Positions 1 through 6,372 of a stretch of 8,319 nt of DNA are shown here, in pieces (the first letter of the stretch is position 1; each line of letters begins with the position of its first letter). The notes below the pieces were generated by a model. That model saw only the letters and a program-made list of their open reading frames with translations. It was not told the DNA's origin and made no database searches. A program made the translations under genes and the position numbers. The stretch comes from DASRAJ01 sp039920305 (GTDB lineage: Bacteria > Bacteroidota > Bacteroidia > Chitinophagales > UBA10324): contig JBDSEA010000241.1 of the NCBI GenBank assembly GCA_039920305.1, positions 1 through 8,319 of the forward strand, given 5' to 3'.

Positions 1-1003
1 AGTTGATACTTGTCCCTTCGGGAACGGTAAGATCACCGATGTTTTGAAGCCGCTCATCTTTTTTGCCTGTATAGGAGGGGAAATTCAAATCTGAGGAAAA
101 TTTAATGATGATCGGCTTTGGCAACACTTTCAGCTCATAATCCCTTGAGCGAAACCCATTAGCAGTAATATAAAAAGATATATTTTTTTGCGGCTTCACA
201 AAATGGTAAGAATATTCCGTAGGAGAGATTTTTTTAAGCGGGTATTGAAAGCCATTCATTCCGATTCCTGCTTCAGCGGGTAATGCCTCACCCTTTACTT
301 TAATCTTCACTTCATAATCCTGATACTGAATGGTTTGTAGCTTTCCATTCAGCACTGTGAATTGAAAAGGCGCTTTCTTCTCAAAATATTCCCTGTGATG
401 AATCAGACGCAAAGTAGAATCCCTTAAAACATCGGGGGATGAAAAAAGAATGAAAGTGAGAGCAAGTACAGGAAGAACCAGGTAACGTAAATATTTTCGG
501 TTTACTGAAAGATTTATAGCGGAAGAAAATGGTACTGGCTTCAGGGCAACAATCTTTTGATTGATACTCGCTTCAATAAGTGAAGCGCCTCCTGAGTCAT
601 TCCCGAGAGGATGCATTCCTCCACTTACATTTCCATTCAACTGGTTACTTAGCTGAAGAATATTCAACAGGCGATCCTGCACTTCTGAGAAATGGGAACC
701 GATGATAGCTGCTGCTTTTTCATTCGAAATAATTTTCCCAAGCCTGAAATAATGCATCATGGGAAGAACTACCCACCGGATCAGAACGAAAAGTGCACCA
801 CTGAGAAACCCGAAAAACAAAACCGTTCTCACGGCTGATGAAAAATAGAAAAAATATTCTGATACGTCAATGATGAGAAAAGCGGCAAGAAGGATGGCCC
901 CTGTGTAAATGGCACCACGCAGAAGCTGATTTACATAGAACTTGCGGATGAACTCATCAAGTTTCCGGATAAGAAGCTGGTAATTGTTATTAAGCAGTTC
1001 CAT
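1..1003 (-). CDS. DUF4175 family membrane protein, N-terminal part (runs off left edge)
   Basis: The frame is open from an ATG at 1003 to the window edge: 334 codons with no stop. It begins MELLNNNYQLLIRKLDEFIR. Three hydrophobic segments are visible at about residues 26-47, 58-80 and 171-190. The first two form a hairpin, a charged stretch follows (about 90-165), and after the third segment comes a region rich in beta strand (210-334) that is probably extracytoplasmic. This start and layout match the Bacteroidota DUF4175 family, whose members are usually around 1,000 residues or more, so about two thirds of the protein should lie to the left. The molecular function of the family is unknown. 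No Shine-Dalgarno is visible. TAATTTCG at 1017-1024 (minus strand) matches 5 of the 6 fixed positions of the Bacteroidota -7 box, which is weak. The gene lies 291 bp downstream of the dehydrogenase stop, with a hairpin between, so it is probably transcribed separately. The family call is from memory of the N-terminus. Confidence 0.82.
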   Translation of the reverse strand, partial: MELLNNNYQLLIRKLDEFIRKFYVNQLLRGAIYTGAILLAAFLIIDVSEYFFYFSSAVRTVLFFGFLSGALFVLIRWVVLPMMHYFRLGKIISNEKAAAIIGSHFSEVQDRLLNILQLSNQLNGNVSGGMHPLGNDSGGASLIEASINQKIVALKPVPFSSAINLSVNRKYLRYLVLPVLALTFILFSSPDVLRDSTLRLIHHREYFEKKAPFQFTVLNGKLQTIQYQDYEVKIKVKGEALPAEAGIGMNGFQYPLKKISPTEYSYHFVKPQKNISFYITANGFRSRDYELKVLPKPIIIKFSSDLNFPSYTGKKDERLQNIGDLTVPEGTSIN

Positions 1004-1294
1004 ATAAATGCGTTGTCGAAATTAAATCATATCACGTCCGGATAAAAACGATTTCGACGAGAAAAAATTTCCTGTCAAAAAAAACCAGCTCAGGCACCAG
1101 GGACAGGAAGATCATTTTCTTTTCAATAAGTCTGAGTAACTACCCCGCGAATTGGGTGAGTGAGCCTACAGAACTAACAGAAATATCTTAATGCATAAAC
1201 ATAAGAAGCTGTAATTACTTTTTTAATGAGAACTTTCATAACAAGGTCATGAGCTAAGTTCTTAGGGCGAACCATTGCCTTAACTTGCAGCTCA
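1004..1294. other. Intergenic region between dehydrogenase and DUF4175 gene
   Basis: This is the longest non-coding stretch in the window (291 bp). I see no credible ORF, tRNA or other RNA gene. The right end (1250-1294) holds a bulged hairpin directly after the dehydrogenase stop, listed separately. The left end carries only a weak promoter-like box for the DUF4175 gene. An 11-bp sequence AGAACTTTCAT at 1229-1239 has an exact inverted copy at 1349-1359 inside the dehydrogenase gene; at this length it may be chance. Confidence 0.6.
1250..1294 (-). terminator. Bulged hairpin at the 3' end of the dehydrogenase gene
   Basis: On the forward strand TGAGCT (1250-1255) pairs with AGCTCA (1289-1294). 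AAGTT (1256-1260) pairs with AACTT (1282-1286). A-G-GGC (1264-1268, with one G-T pair) pairs with GCC-T-T (1277-1281). This gives about 16 pairs, with a 3-nt bulge on one side, a 2-nt bulge on the other, and an 8-nt loop. On the minus-strand transcript it starts at the base after the dehydrogenase TAA stop. No T-run follows it, so it is not a textbook intrinsic terminator. It may protect the 3' end of the mRNA, or act as a terminator or processing signal. The pairing is seen directly; the role is inferred. Confidence 0.4.
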
Positions 1295-2410
1295 TTACGA
1301 ACTCGCCTTGAAGTTCACTTTACGCTGTTTAAGGTAATTTAAGATGTAATGAAAGTTCTTTTCTTCCCTTCCCAAAAACTCCGGGGGTGATATTCCTTTC
1401 TGTGAATACCATCCATCCAGTACCAGGTTCGCGGCCGCAGTGCAGGTGTAGCCGGTAGTTCGTTCCATCGAAGAAGTTTTAGTTTGCCTGTCATAGCGAT
1501 CAAATAAATCATATTGGTAGCGCACCGGGGTTTCAACTTCAACACCTTCGATAATAATTCGCATCACTGTGAATTCCTCCTCACCGGGTTCATATTTCCA
1601 CTTCGGGAAAAAGAGTGCGCCGGTAAACTCTGCTGGCTTCACCATTTGTCCCCGCACAGAAATCTCTTCTTCTGAAAACATCCCCATTTCTCTCAATTGC
1701 TCCATCAATTTTGTGTGACCGGGATAACGAAGTGTTTTTTCCTTCATATTCGGGATATTCATTGTGTGCAGCAATGACCGGAGCCCATCGGTGTTGAAAG
1801 CTTCGAGTGTTCCCGCTTCGTCAAAATTTATTTCTTCTATATCAGACAGTGCGGGTACGGTGAGTTGTTTTCCATTCACAACAATCTTTGCAGGGCGGGT
1901 ATATATTTCAAGAACATCTACGGGTGAGAAAGGCGCTTTGTACTGGAAGGGCATGGTTCGCTTTACCGGCAATCCGCCGCACATCGCTACAAAATTTTCA
2001 ATCTGCATGCGCTCGTTGTGATACCCGAGTATGATATTGAACATGCCGGGAGCAACGCCGCAATCCACAATGGCAGTCACATTTTTTTCTTTAGCCAATG
2101 CATCGAGATCAAATGCATCTTGCGGGAAAAAAGAAATGTCCACGATATTTTTTCCGGCAGAGATCACTGTCTTCACGGTTTCAAAACCCATGAAGCCGGG
2201 AACCGCACCAATCACCAGATCAGCATCAGCAATTACCCGTATAATTTCGCGGGGGTTGGAAAGATCGGCATCGATTTTCCTGATGCCGGCATGAAGCAGC
2301 TCAAGGTTTTTATTGCTTACATCTACAGAAGTGACCAGGTGTTTATTAGCCAGGTCAAGTGCTATGGCGCGCCCTACCATGCCGGCGCCGAGAACAAGGA
2401 TATTACTCAT
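1295..2410 (-). CDS. Saccharopine dehydrogenase family oxidoreductase, lysine 6-dehydrogenase-like
   Basis: This 371-residue cytosolic oxidoreductase has an N-terminal Rossmann domain (about 1-120) with nucleotide-binding GAGMVG at 8-13. Asp30 lies at the end of the second beta strand, a position that usually favours NAD+ over NADP+. A conserved DCGVAPG sits at 117-122 and a substrate-binding/dimerisation domain of the saccharopine reductase type at about 123-345. The tail motif SMERTTGYTCTAAANL (314-329) and YPGH (229-232) resemble lysine 6-dehydrogenases, which oxidise the epsilon-amino group of lysine to give allysine (piperideine carboxylate). The length fits that group (roughly 370-390). 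Carboxynorspermidine or saccharopine dehydrogenase activity is possible, and the substrate cannot be fixed from sequence here. The ATG at 2410 is the natural start because the glycine motif follows at the usual distance. The gene is 47 bp downstream of the LpxD-like gene and probably cotranscribed with it. A hairpin follows the TAA stop. Confidence 0.88.
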   Translation of the reverse strand: MSNILVLGAGMVGRAIALDLANKHLVTSVDVSNKNLELLHAGIRKIDADLSNPREIIRVIADADLVIGAVPGFMGFETVKTVISAGKNIVDISFFPQDAFDLDALAKEKNVTAIVDCGVAPGMFNIILGYHNERMQIENFVAMCGGLPVKRTMPFQYKAPFSPVDVLEIYTRPAKIVVNGKQLTVPALSDIEEINFDEAGTLEAFNTDGLRSLLHTMNIPNMKEKTLRYPGHTKLMEQLREMGMFSEEEISVRGQMVKPAEFTGALFFPKWKYEPGEEEFTVMRIIIEGVEVETPVRYQYDLFDRYDRQTKTSSMERTTGYTCTAAANLVLDGWYSQKGISPPEFLGREEKNFHYILNYLKQRKVNFKASS

Positions 2411-2457
2411 GACCCCAGGTGGATTTGTTTATCTGCCATTCTTCATACTTTCATCAT

Positions 2458-3387
2458 TTATTTTTTCTCAAACAGCTCCTTCAGTCTCTTCGCCCACGCA
2501 ATCTGCTTCATAGTTTCCCTTGCCTCCTGAACAGGGCTTCCGAAATAAGTTTTTCCTCCCTCAATGGAAGAAGCTACTCCCGATTGAGCATACACAACCG
2601 CACCCTTTCCAATCACAAGATCTTTGTTTACCCCTACCTGCCCCCAGAGGATTACATCATCCTCTATGATTGTAACCCCGGCAATTCCTACCTGCGCTGC
2701 AAACAAGCAATTCTTCCCGATCACCGTATCATGACCTACATGGACATGGTTATCGAATTTGCATCCATCCCCAACCATGGTATCTCCTGAAACCCCCCGG
2801 TCAATAGTAGTGCATGCCCCGATTTCAACATGATTACCAATCACTACTCTGCCGCAGGAATGCATCTTCACGTATCCCTGCTCCTGATATTTTTTGAAGT
2901 AAAAGGCATCAGCACCTATTACTGCATTTGAATGAATCACACAATCATCGCCTATGATGCAATAATCTCCAATAACCGCACTGGCATGAATCAATGAATT
3001 TTTTCCGATTACTACATGATTTCCAACGAAAGCCCCTGGCTGAATAACAGTTCCTTCCCCGATTGTTGCTGAAGGAGATATTTGCTGCGCTGCCTTTTCA
3101 AAAGGACGGAAATGGTTCGTAAGTAAATTATAATCACGAAACGGATCATCGCTTATGAAAAGATTTTTACCTGCCGGCGCATCGGCTTCTTTGTTGATGA
3201 TGATTACGCTTGCTGCTGAATTCAATGCCTTGTCATAATATTTGGTATGATCCACAAAGGTGAGATCACCATTTCGCACCATGTGTATCTCATTAATGCC
3301 TTTCAAAAGATAGTTTTCATCACCAACAAGCCTGGCCCTGATCACCAGGCCGATTGCTGATAGTCTCACAGGAGGATTTAAATCCAT
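2458..3387 (-). CDS. LpxD-like hexapeptide acyltransferase (short Bacteroidota paralogue type)
   Basis: This 309-residue protein has an LpxD-type N-terminal domain (about 1-100, including GDLTFVDHTKYY at 40-51). It is followed by a left-handed beta-helix of hexapeptide repeats (about 105-280; e.g. SPSATIGEGTVI, VIGKNSLIHASAVIG) and a charged C-terminal helix (285-309). True LpxD transfers a 3-hydroxyacyl chain from ACP to the 2-amino group of UDP-3-acyl-glucosamine in lipid A synthesis, in the cytosol. FDNHVHVGHD (211-220) carries His219, matching the catalytic His of E. coli LpxD (His239). Where LpxD normally reads GQVGIAGHLTIG, this protein reads GQVGVNKDLVIG (249-260), so the second conserved His is absent. 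It is also shorter than E. coli LpxD (about 340 residues), and no lpxC, lpxA or lpxB is adjacent. I infer the second, short LpxD-like paralogue found in many Bacteroidota; its acceptor is uncertain. It probably heads an operon with the dehydrogenase 47 bp downstream. Confidence 0.9.
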   Translation of the reverse strand: MDLNPPVRLSAIGLVIRARLVGDENYLLKGINEIHMVRNGDLTFVDHTKYYDKALNSAASVIIINKEADAPAGKNLFISDDPFRDYNLLTNHFRPFEKAAQQISPSATIGEGTVIQPGAFVGNHVVIGKNSLIHASAVIGDYCIIGDDCVIHSNAVIGADAFYFKKYQEQGYVKMHSCGRVVIGNHVEIGACTTIDRGVSGDTMVGDGCKFDNHVHVGHDTVIGKNCLFAAQVGIAGVTIIEDDVILWGQVGVNKDLVIGKGAVVYAQSGVASSIEGGKTYFGSPVQEARETMKQIAWAKRLKELFEKK

Positions 3388-3406
3388 AGTGATTTTTATT
3401 TGTCCG

Positions 3407-3414
3407 CGAAGGTA
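3407..3414 (-). promoter_or_regulatory. Possible -7 box upstream of the LpxD-like gene
   Basis: On the minus strand TACCTTCG matches 5 of the 6 fixed positions of the Bacteroidota -7 consensus TAnnTTTG and ends 19 bp before the ATG at 3387. A TTG lies about 23 bp further upstream, somewhat too far for a good -33 element. It is a candidate only. It would give the LpxD-like/dehydrogenase pair its own promoter within the 152-bp gap behind the PHP gene. Confidence 0.22.
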
Positions 3415-3539
3415 GCCTCCTCTTTCATTGATACCCGCAAGGAGGTTGCTGAAAATAATTTTGGCTCAAGCCAGACCCCGATTTTAAATTTTCCTCCCAC
3501 AATAATGCAGGGTTTAAAGCTTTCCGGGAATGTTTGTTT

Positions 3540-4736
3540 TCAGATTGAATTATGATGTTTCCTATGCGGCAATAGTATGATTGCAATGATATACCCGACC
3601 AAAATAATCCCCCCCATTATTCTGAAGAGAGTGGTCCTTACTTCATTTACCTCTGGCATTATTTGCTCCGGAAATTTCCCGTCATATCTAAACAAGGGAT
3701 TGAGCACTATCTGCGTTCCGTCATCAAAAAAAATTTGAGCCCGAACATATTGATCAGTGGATTTCAGGATGTATTCACCATTCATTCCGTTTTGCTCAGG
3801 AGCAAGCTGCTGAAGACCTGATCCAAAAAATAATATTCGCAGCGCGGGTTCGCTTACACGAAGGTGTATGGTATCACCAGATACATGTACGTAACGCAGC
3901 AGCGGCATCCCTGCATTCACGCGCGCCAGCTTCTGCCCAAAGGTTTCCGTAGCCGACCCGCCAATGATCATTCCGTAAGCATTACCTGATTTTAAGGCCC
4001 GGATGATATCATTTGCTCTCGATGATCCTGCGTTGACCCACGTGCAGTTTCTTGCAACCTCGAAGGTGATGGCAATGTCATGTACGTCATCATTGGCCAG
4101 AATGAAGACCGGCTTGCCCGATTCAAGCGCCGCATCCCAGTTTAGAAATGAATAGGTATTATCACCACGCAGTACCTCGATGCAATCATATCCGGAAAGA
4201 ACCCGCATATCATCAGGAGCAAACCCATACGAAAGCAGGGGATGATTGATGCAAAGAAGCGCAGTGTCGTTTACCCTCAGGCATTCAAGCATGTGTTGCT
4301 TATTTGAAAGGGTTTGCGGAAAATAGTATTCACCCCAAATAACCTTTCGCCTGTTTAAAATGATGTGATGATTTTTCCTTAAGCCATATCCGTGCTCATA
4401 GGCGGAAAGGTAATTGACTGCAGTATCCCGGTACCGATTCACACGCTCGTAATTACTGATGCAGTGTACATCATATGCGAGCGAATCATACCTGTTCCAT
4501 AATTTCCCGGCACTTCCTGTGCCGCTGGTAAATCCTTTCCATGCCCGCGTATGTGCATGGAAATTGCATTTCCGCCATTGGGCTGAATCTGCATTTGCAT
4601 AAGGATTATAAATTTTATTTCCCGAGAAGGGATGAGTAGCGGGGAAATGATATTGGGGACAAAAGAGATATTGATTGATTAAAAGGAAGAGAATAAAGAT
4701 CGAAATGGTTTTTAATGTCAGGTATATAATTGTCAT
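3540..4736 (-). CDS. Membrane-anchored PHP-fold protein with altered metal site
   Basis: This 398-residue protein has a transmembrane segment at each end: a signal anchor at about 6-25 and a C-terminal helix at about 372-389 followed by a basic tail (HRKHHNSI). The positive-inside rule then puts the middle domain in the periplasm. That domain reads as a PHP fold (phosphoesterase family): NFHAH (His60, His62), AYEHG (Glu114), HH (123-124), INHP (His165), ANDDVHD (Asp216/Asp217, His219) and the family's closing motif RALKSGNAYG (247-255). A beta-rich domain (about 280-350) follows, as in other PHP proteins with this C-terminal extension. The canonical second motif, usually a T/S-D-H, reads ISNYERV here (93-99), so Asp-His is replaced by Asn95-Tyr96. 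The protein may bind fewer metals or be inactive. Its substrate is unknown. It lies 218 bp from pepT and 152 bp from the LpxD-like gene, so an operon is not clear. The upstream sequence GGGGG six bases before the ATG could assist ribosome binding. Confidence 0.82.
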   Translation of the reverse strand: MTIIYLTLKTISIFILFLLINQYLFCPQYHFPATHPFSGNKIYNPYANADSAQWRKCNFHAHTRAWKGFTSGTGSAGKLWNRYDSLAYDVHCISNYERVNRYRDTAVNYLSAYEHGYGLRKNHHIILNRRKVIWGEYYFPQTLSNKQHMLECLRVNDTALLCINHPLLSYGFAPDDMRVLSGYDCIEVLRGDNTYSFLNWDAALESGKPVFILANDDVHDIAITFEVARNCTWVNAGSSRANDIIRALKSGNAYGMIIGGSATETFGQKLARVNAGMPLLRYVHVSGDTIHLRVSEPALRILFFGSGLQQLAPEQNGMNGEYILKSTDQYVRAQIFFDDGTQIVLNPLFRYDGKFPEQIMPEVNEVRTTLFRIMGGIILVGYIIAIILLPHRKHHNSI

Positions 4737-4890
4737 TATTCATTCCCCCGCGCATTTTAGTAATTGCAAATAGATTCTTCACTTAACCAGAATTCTTCCG
4801 CTTGGTAATGGTGAACTAAGCCGGGCTTTAACTGCGAAATAAGATTTTTATTTTTTGGCGGGCAGTGGTATTCCTGCAGTAATCATGATT

Positions 4891-4936
4891 GATAATCCTT
4901 ATGGTGTTGATGCTTTTAAATAAAAATAGGATTATC
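4891..4936. repeat. 9-bp perfect inverted repeat downstream of pepT
   Basis: GATAATCCT at 4891-4899 is the exact inverse of AGGATTATC at 4928-4936, with a 28-nt AT-rich spacer. The repeat lies 18 bp past the pepT stop, in the gap before the PHP gene. The arms could pair in RNA, but the stem is AT-rich, the loop is long and no T-run directly follows on the minus strand, so I do not call it a terminator. A binding site for a dimeric regulator is another possibility. Only the repeat itself is certain. Confidence 0.4.
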
Positions 4937-4954
4937 CTTGCTTGTCTTTTTTAT

Positions 4955-6205
4955 TCAGCTATTCTCTTCCCAGATCATGCAGAGATGTACAATCGTTTCC
5001 ACAGCCTTCTGCATGTCCTGAACTGAAACCCATTCCTGCTTTGAGTGAAATGCATGCTCGCCTGCAAATAGATTTGGACACGGCATTCCCATAAATGAAA
5101 GCCGTGAGCCATCCGTACCGCCGCGGACGCTTCGCCTCTCTGGCTTCAATCCGGCTCTGCGGATGGCTTCGAGGGCATATTCAGAAACCTCTGGATGCTG
5201 ATCGAGAATTTCCTTCATGTTGCGGTATTGCTCGATCACCTCAAACTTAAAAGCAGAAAGTGGATAGTTGCTCATTTCCTTGGCAGCAAATGCCTGTAAA
5301 AGTTTTTCCTTTGACTGCAAACCTTCCACAGTGAAATCCCGGATGATGAATTTTATGGTTGTCTGTTCGAGTGTTCCATTGAAGCTTACCGGATGAATGA
5401 AGCCGTTTCTTCCATCAGTAGTTTCCGGGGAGAGCTCATCCTTGGGAAGTGCATCAATTATTGAGGCTGCGATCTTAACTGCATTCTCCATTTTACCTTT
5501 TGCAAAGCCCGGATGCACGCTTACGCCATTCACTGTCAGCACCACTAAGTCAGCAGCCCAGGTTTCATCTTCAAGAGTACCTGCTGTTTCGCCATCAATG
5601 GTATAGCCGAACTGTGCGCCAAGTTTATTCATGTCAACATGATCTACACCATGACCTACTTCCTCATCTGGTGTGAAAAGGATCCTGATACCTCCATGCT
5701 TGATTTCCGGATGGCTCATCAGGTAATTTGCAGCATCCATAATGGCGGCGACACCGGCTTTATTATCGGCGCCAAGGAGGGTTGTTCCGTCAGCGGTTAT
5801 GATGTCATTTCCGGTTTGAGACTTCAAATCCTCATGCTCTTTTTGTTTAATGATCACTGAAGAATCCTTGGGTAAAACCAGATCCTTACCGTCATAATTT
5901 TGATGAATGACGGGATTCACACCGGCACCACTGCAATCAGGAGAAGTATCAACATGTGAGCAAAAACAAATAACCGGGACATTTTTATCAGTGTTTGAAG
6001 GAATGGTGGCATACACAATTCCAAACTCATCGAGCAATGCATCATTAACCCCCAGGGCTTTCAGTTCTTCCACCAGCAACCTGGATAAGTCTTTTTGATT
6101 TTCAGTGGTTGGCGCAGAAGCTGATTCAGGATCGGACTGAGTATCAATTCTTACGTACCGGAGAAACCGATCAGATACGGTATGGGTGATGTCGAGGGAA
6201 GTCAT
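4955..6205 (-). CDS. pepT: Peptidase T (tripeptide aminopeptidase)
   Basis: This cytosolic M20-family zinc exopeptidase removes the N-terminal residue from tripeptides. From the ATG at 6205 it is 416 residues, close to E. coli PepT (408). All expected metal and catalytic residues are present, numbered from this ATG: His84 and Asp86 in SHVDT, Asp146 in LGADNKAG, Glu181-Glu182 in TPDEEVG, Asp204 in TIDGE, and His387 in FHSKQEW. The lid/dimerisation part contains the typical VHPGFAKGKMENA, and RGGTDGSRLSFMG lies near the end. A longer reading frame begins at a TTG at 6223, but that codon lies inside a perfect -7 promoter box (6221-6228), so it would fall upstream of the expected transcript start. 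The ATG is preferred. The gene is divergent from the secreted PKD protein gene and is followed by a 218-bp gap. It looks intact and ordinary. Confidence 0.96.
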   Translation of the reverse strand: MTSLDITHTVSDRFLRYVRIDTQSDPESASAPTTENQKDLSRLLVEELKALGVNDALLDEFGIVYATIPSNTDKNVPVICFCSHVDTSPDCSGAGVNPVIHQNYDGKDLVLPKDSSVIIKQKEHEDLKSQTGNDIITADGTTLLGADNKAGVAAIMDAANYLMSHPEIKHGGIRILFTPDEEVGHGVDHVDMNKLGAQFGYTIDGETAGTLEDETWAADLVVLTVNGVSVHPGFAKGKMENAVKIAASIIDALPKDELSPETTDGRNGFIHPVSFNGTLEQTTIKFIIRDFTVEGLQSKEKLLQAFAAKEMSNYPLSAFKFEVIEQYRNMKEILDQHPEVSEYALEAIRRAGLKPERRSVRGGTDGSRLSFMGMPCPNLFAGEHAFHSKQEWVSVQDMQKAVETIVHLCMIWEENS

Positions 6206-6220
6206 GATAGGATTAAAGCA

Positions 6221-6228
6221 CAAAAGTA
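6221..6228 (-). promoter_or_regulatory. Bacteroidota -7 promoter box for pepT
   Basis: The minus strand reads TACTTTTG, matching all six fixed positions of the Bacteroidota sigma-factor consensus TAnnTTTG. It ends 15 bp before the pepT ATG, so the leader would be only about a dozen bases. No clear TTTG is found at the usual 19-23 bp upstream; the nearest candidate, ATTG at 6256-6259, is 27 bp away. It was the only exact match I found when scanning the intergenic regions by eye. Confidence 0.5.
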
Positions 6229-6372
6229 ATTTACCAGATTAACACCTTATAATACCAATAGAGTTTAATCTGACCCAAGGAATATCATACCTTTAGTTGC
6301 ACATTTTTAGAAGAAAAATAATGCACGGCTTACAGTTATATTTTCATTATCATCATCAACAATACAATACCT

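Noticed and set aside
1229..1359. 11-bp inverted repeat AGAACTTTCAT / ATGAAAGTTCT flanking the 3' hairpin of the dehydrogenase gene
   Set aside because: One arm is inside the coding region and the arms are 109 bp apart. At 11 bp in AT-rich DNA this can arise by chance, and no mobile-element features accompany it.
2018..2530. 170-residue open frame on the plus strand
   Set aside because: It lies antisense to the well-supported dehydrogenase and the end of the LpxD-like gene. Its composition is not protein-like and there is no domain or signal; it is a shadow frame.
2458..3387. Calling the LpxD-like gene lpxD outright
   Set aside because: The second conserved His is missing, the protein is short and no lipid A genes are adjacent, so the symbol could mislead.
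3462..3473. Small hairpin TGGC-TTGA-GCCA (minus strand) followed by AAATTATTTT, downstream of the PHP gene
   Set aside because: The stem has only four pairs and the following tract is broken; too weak to call a terminator.
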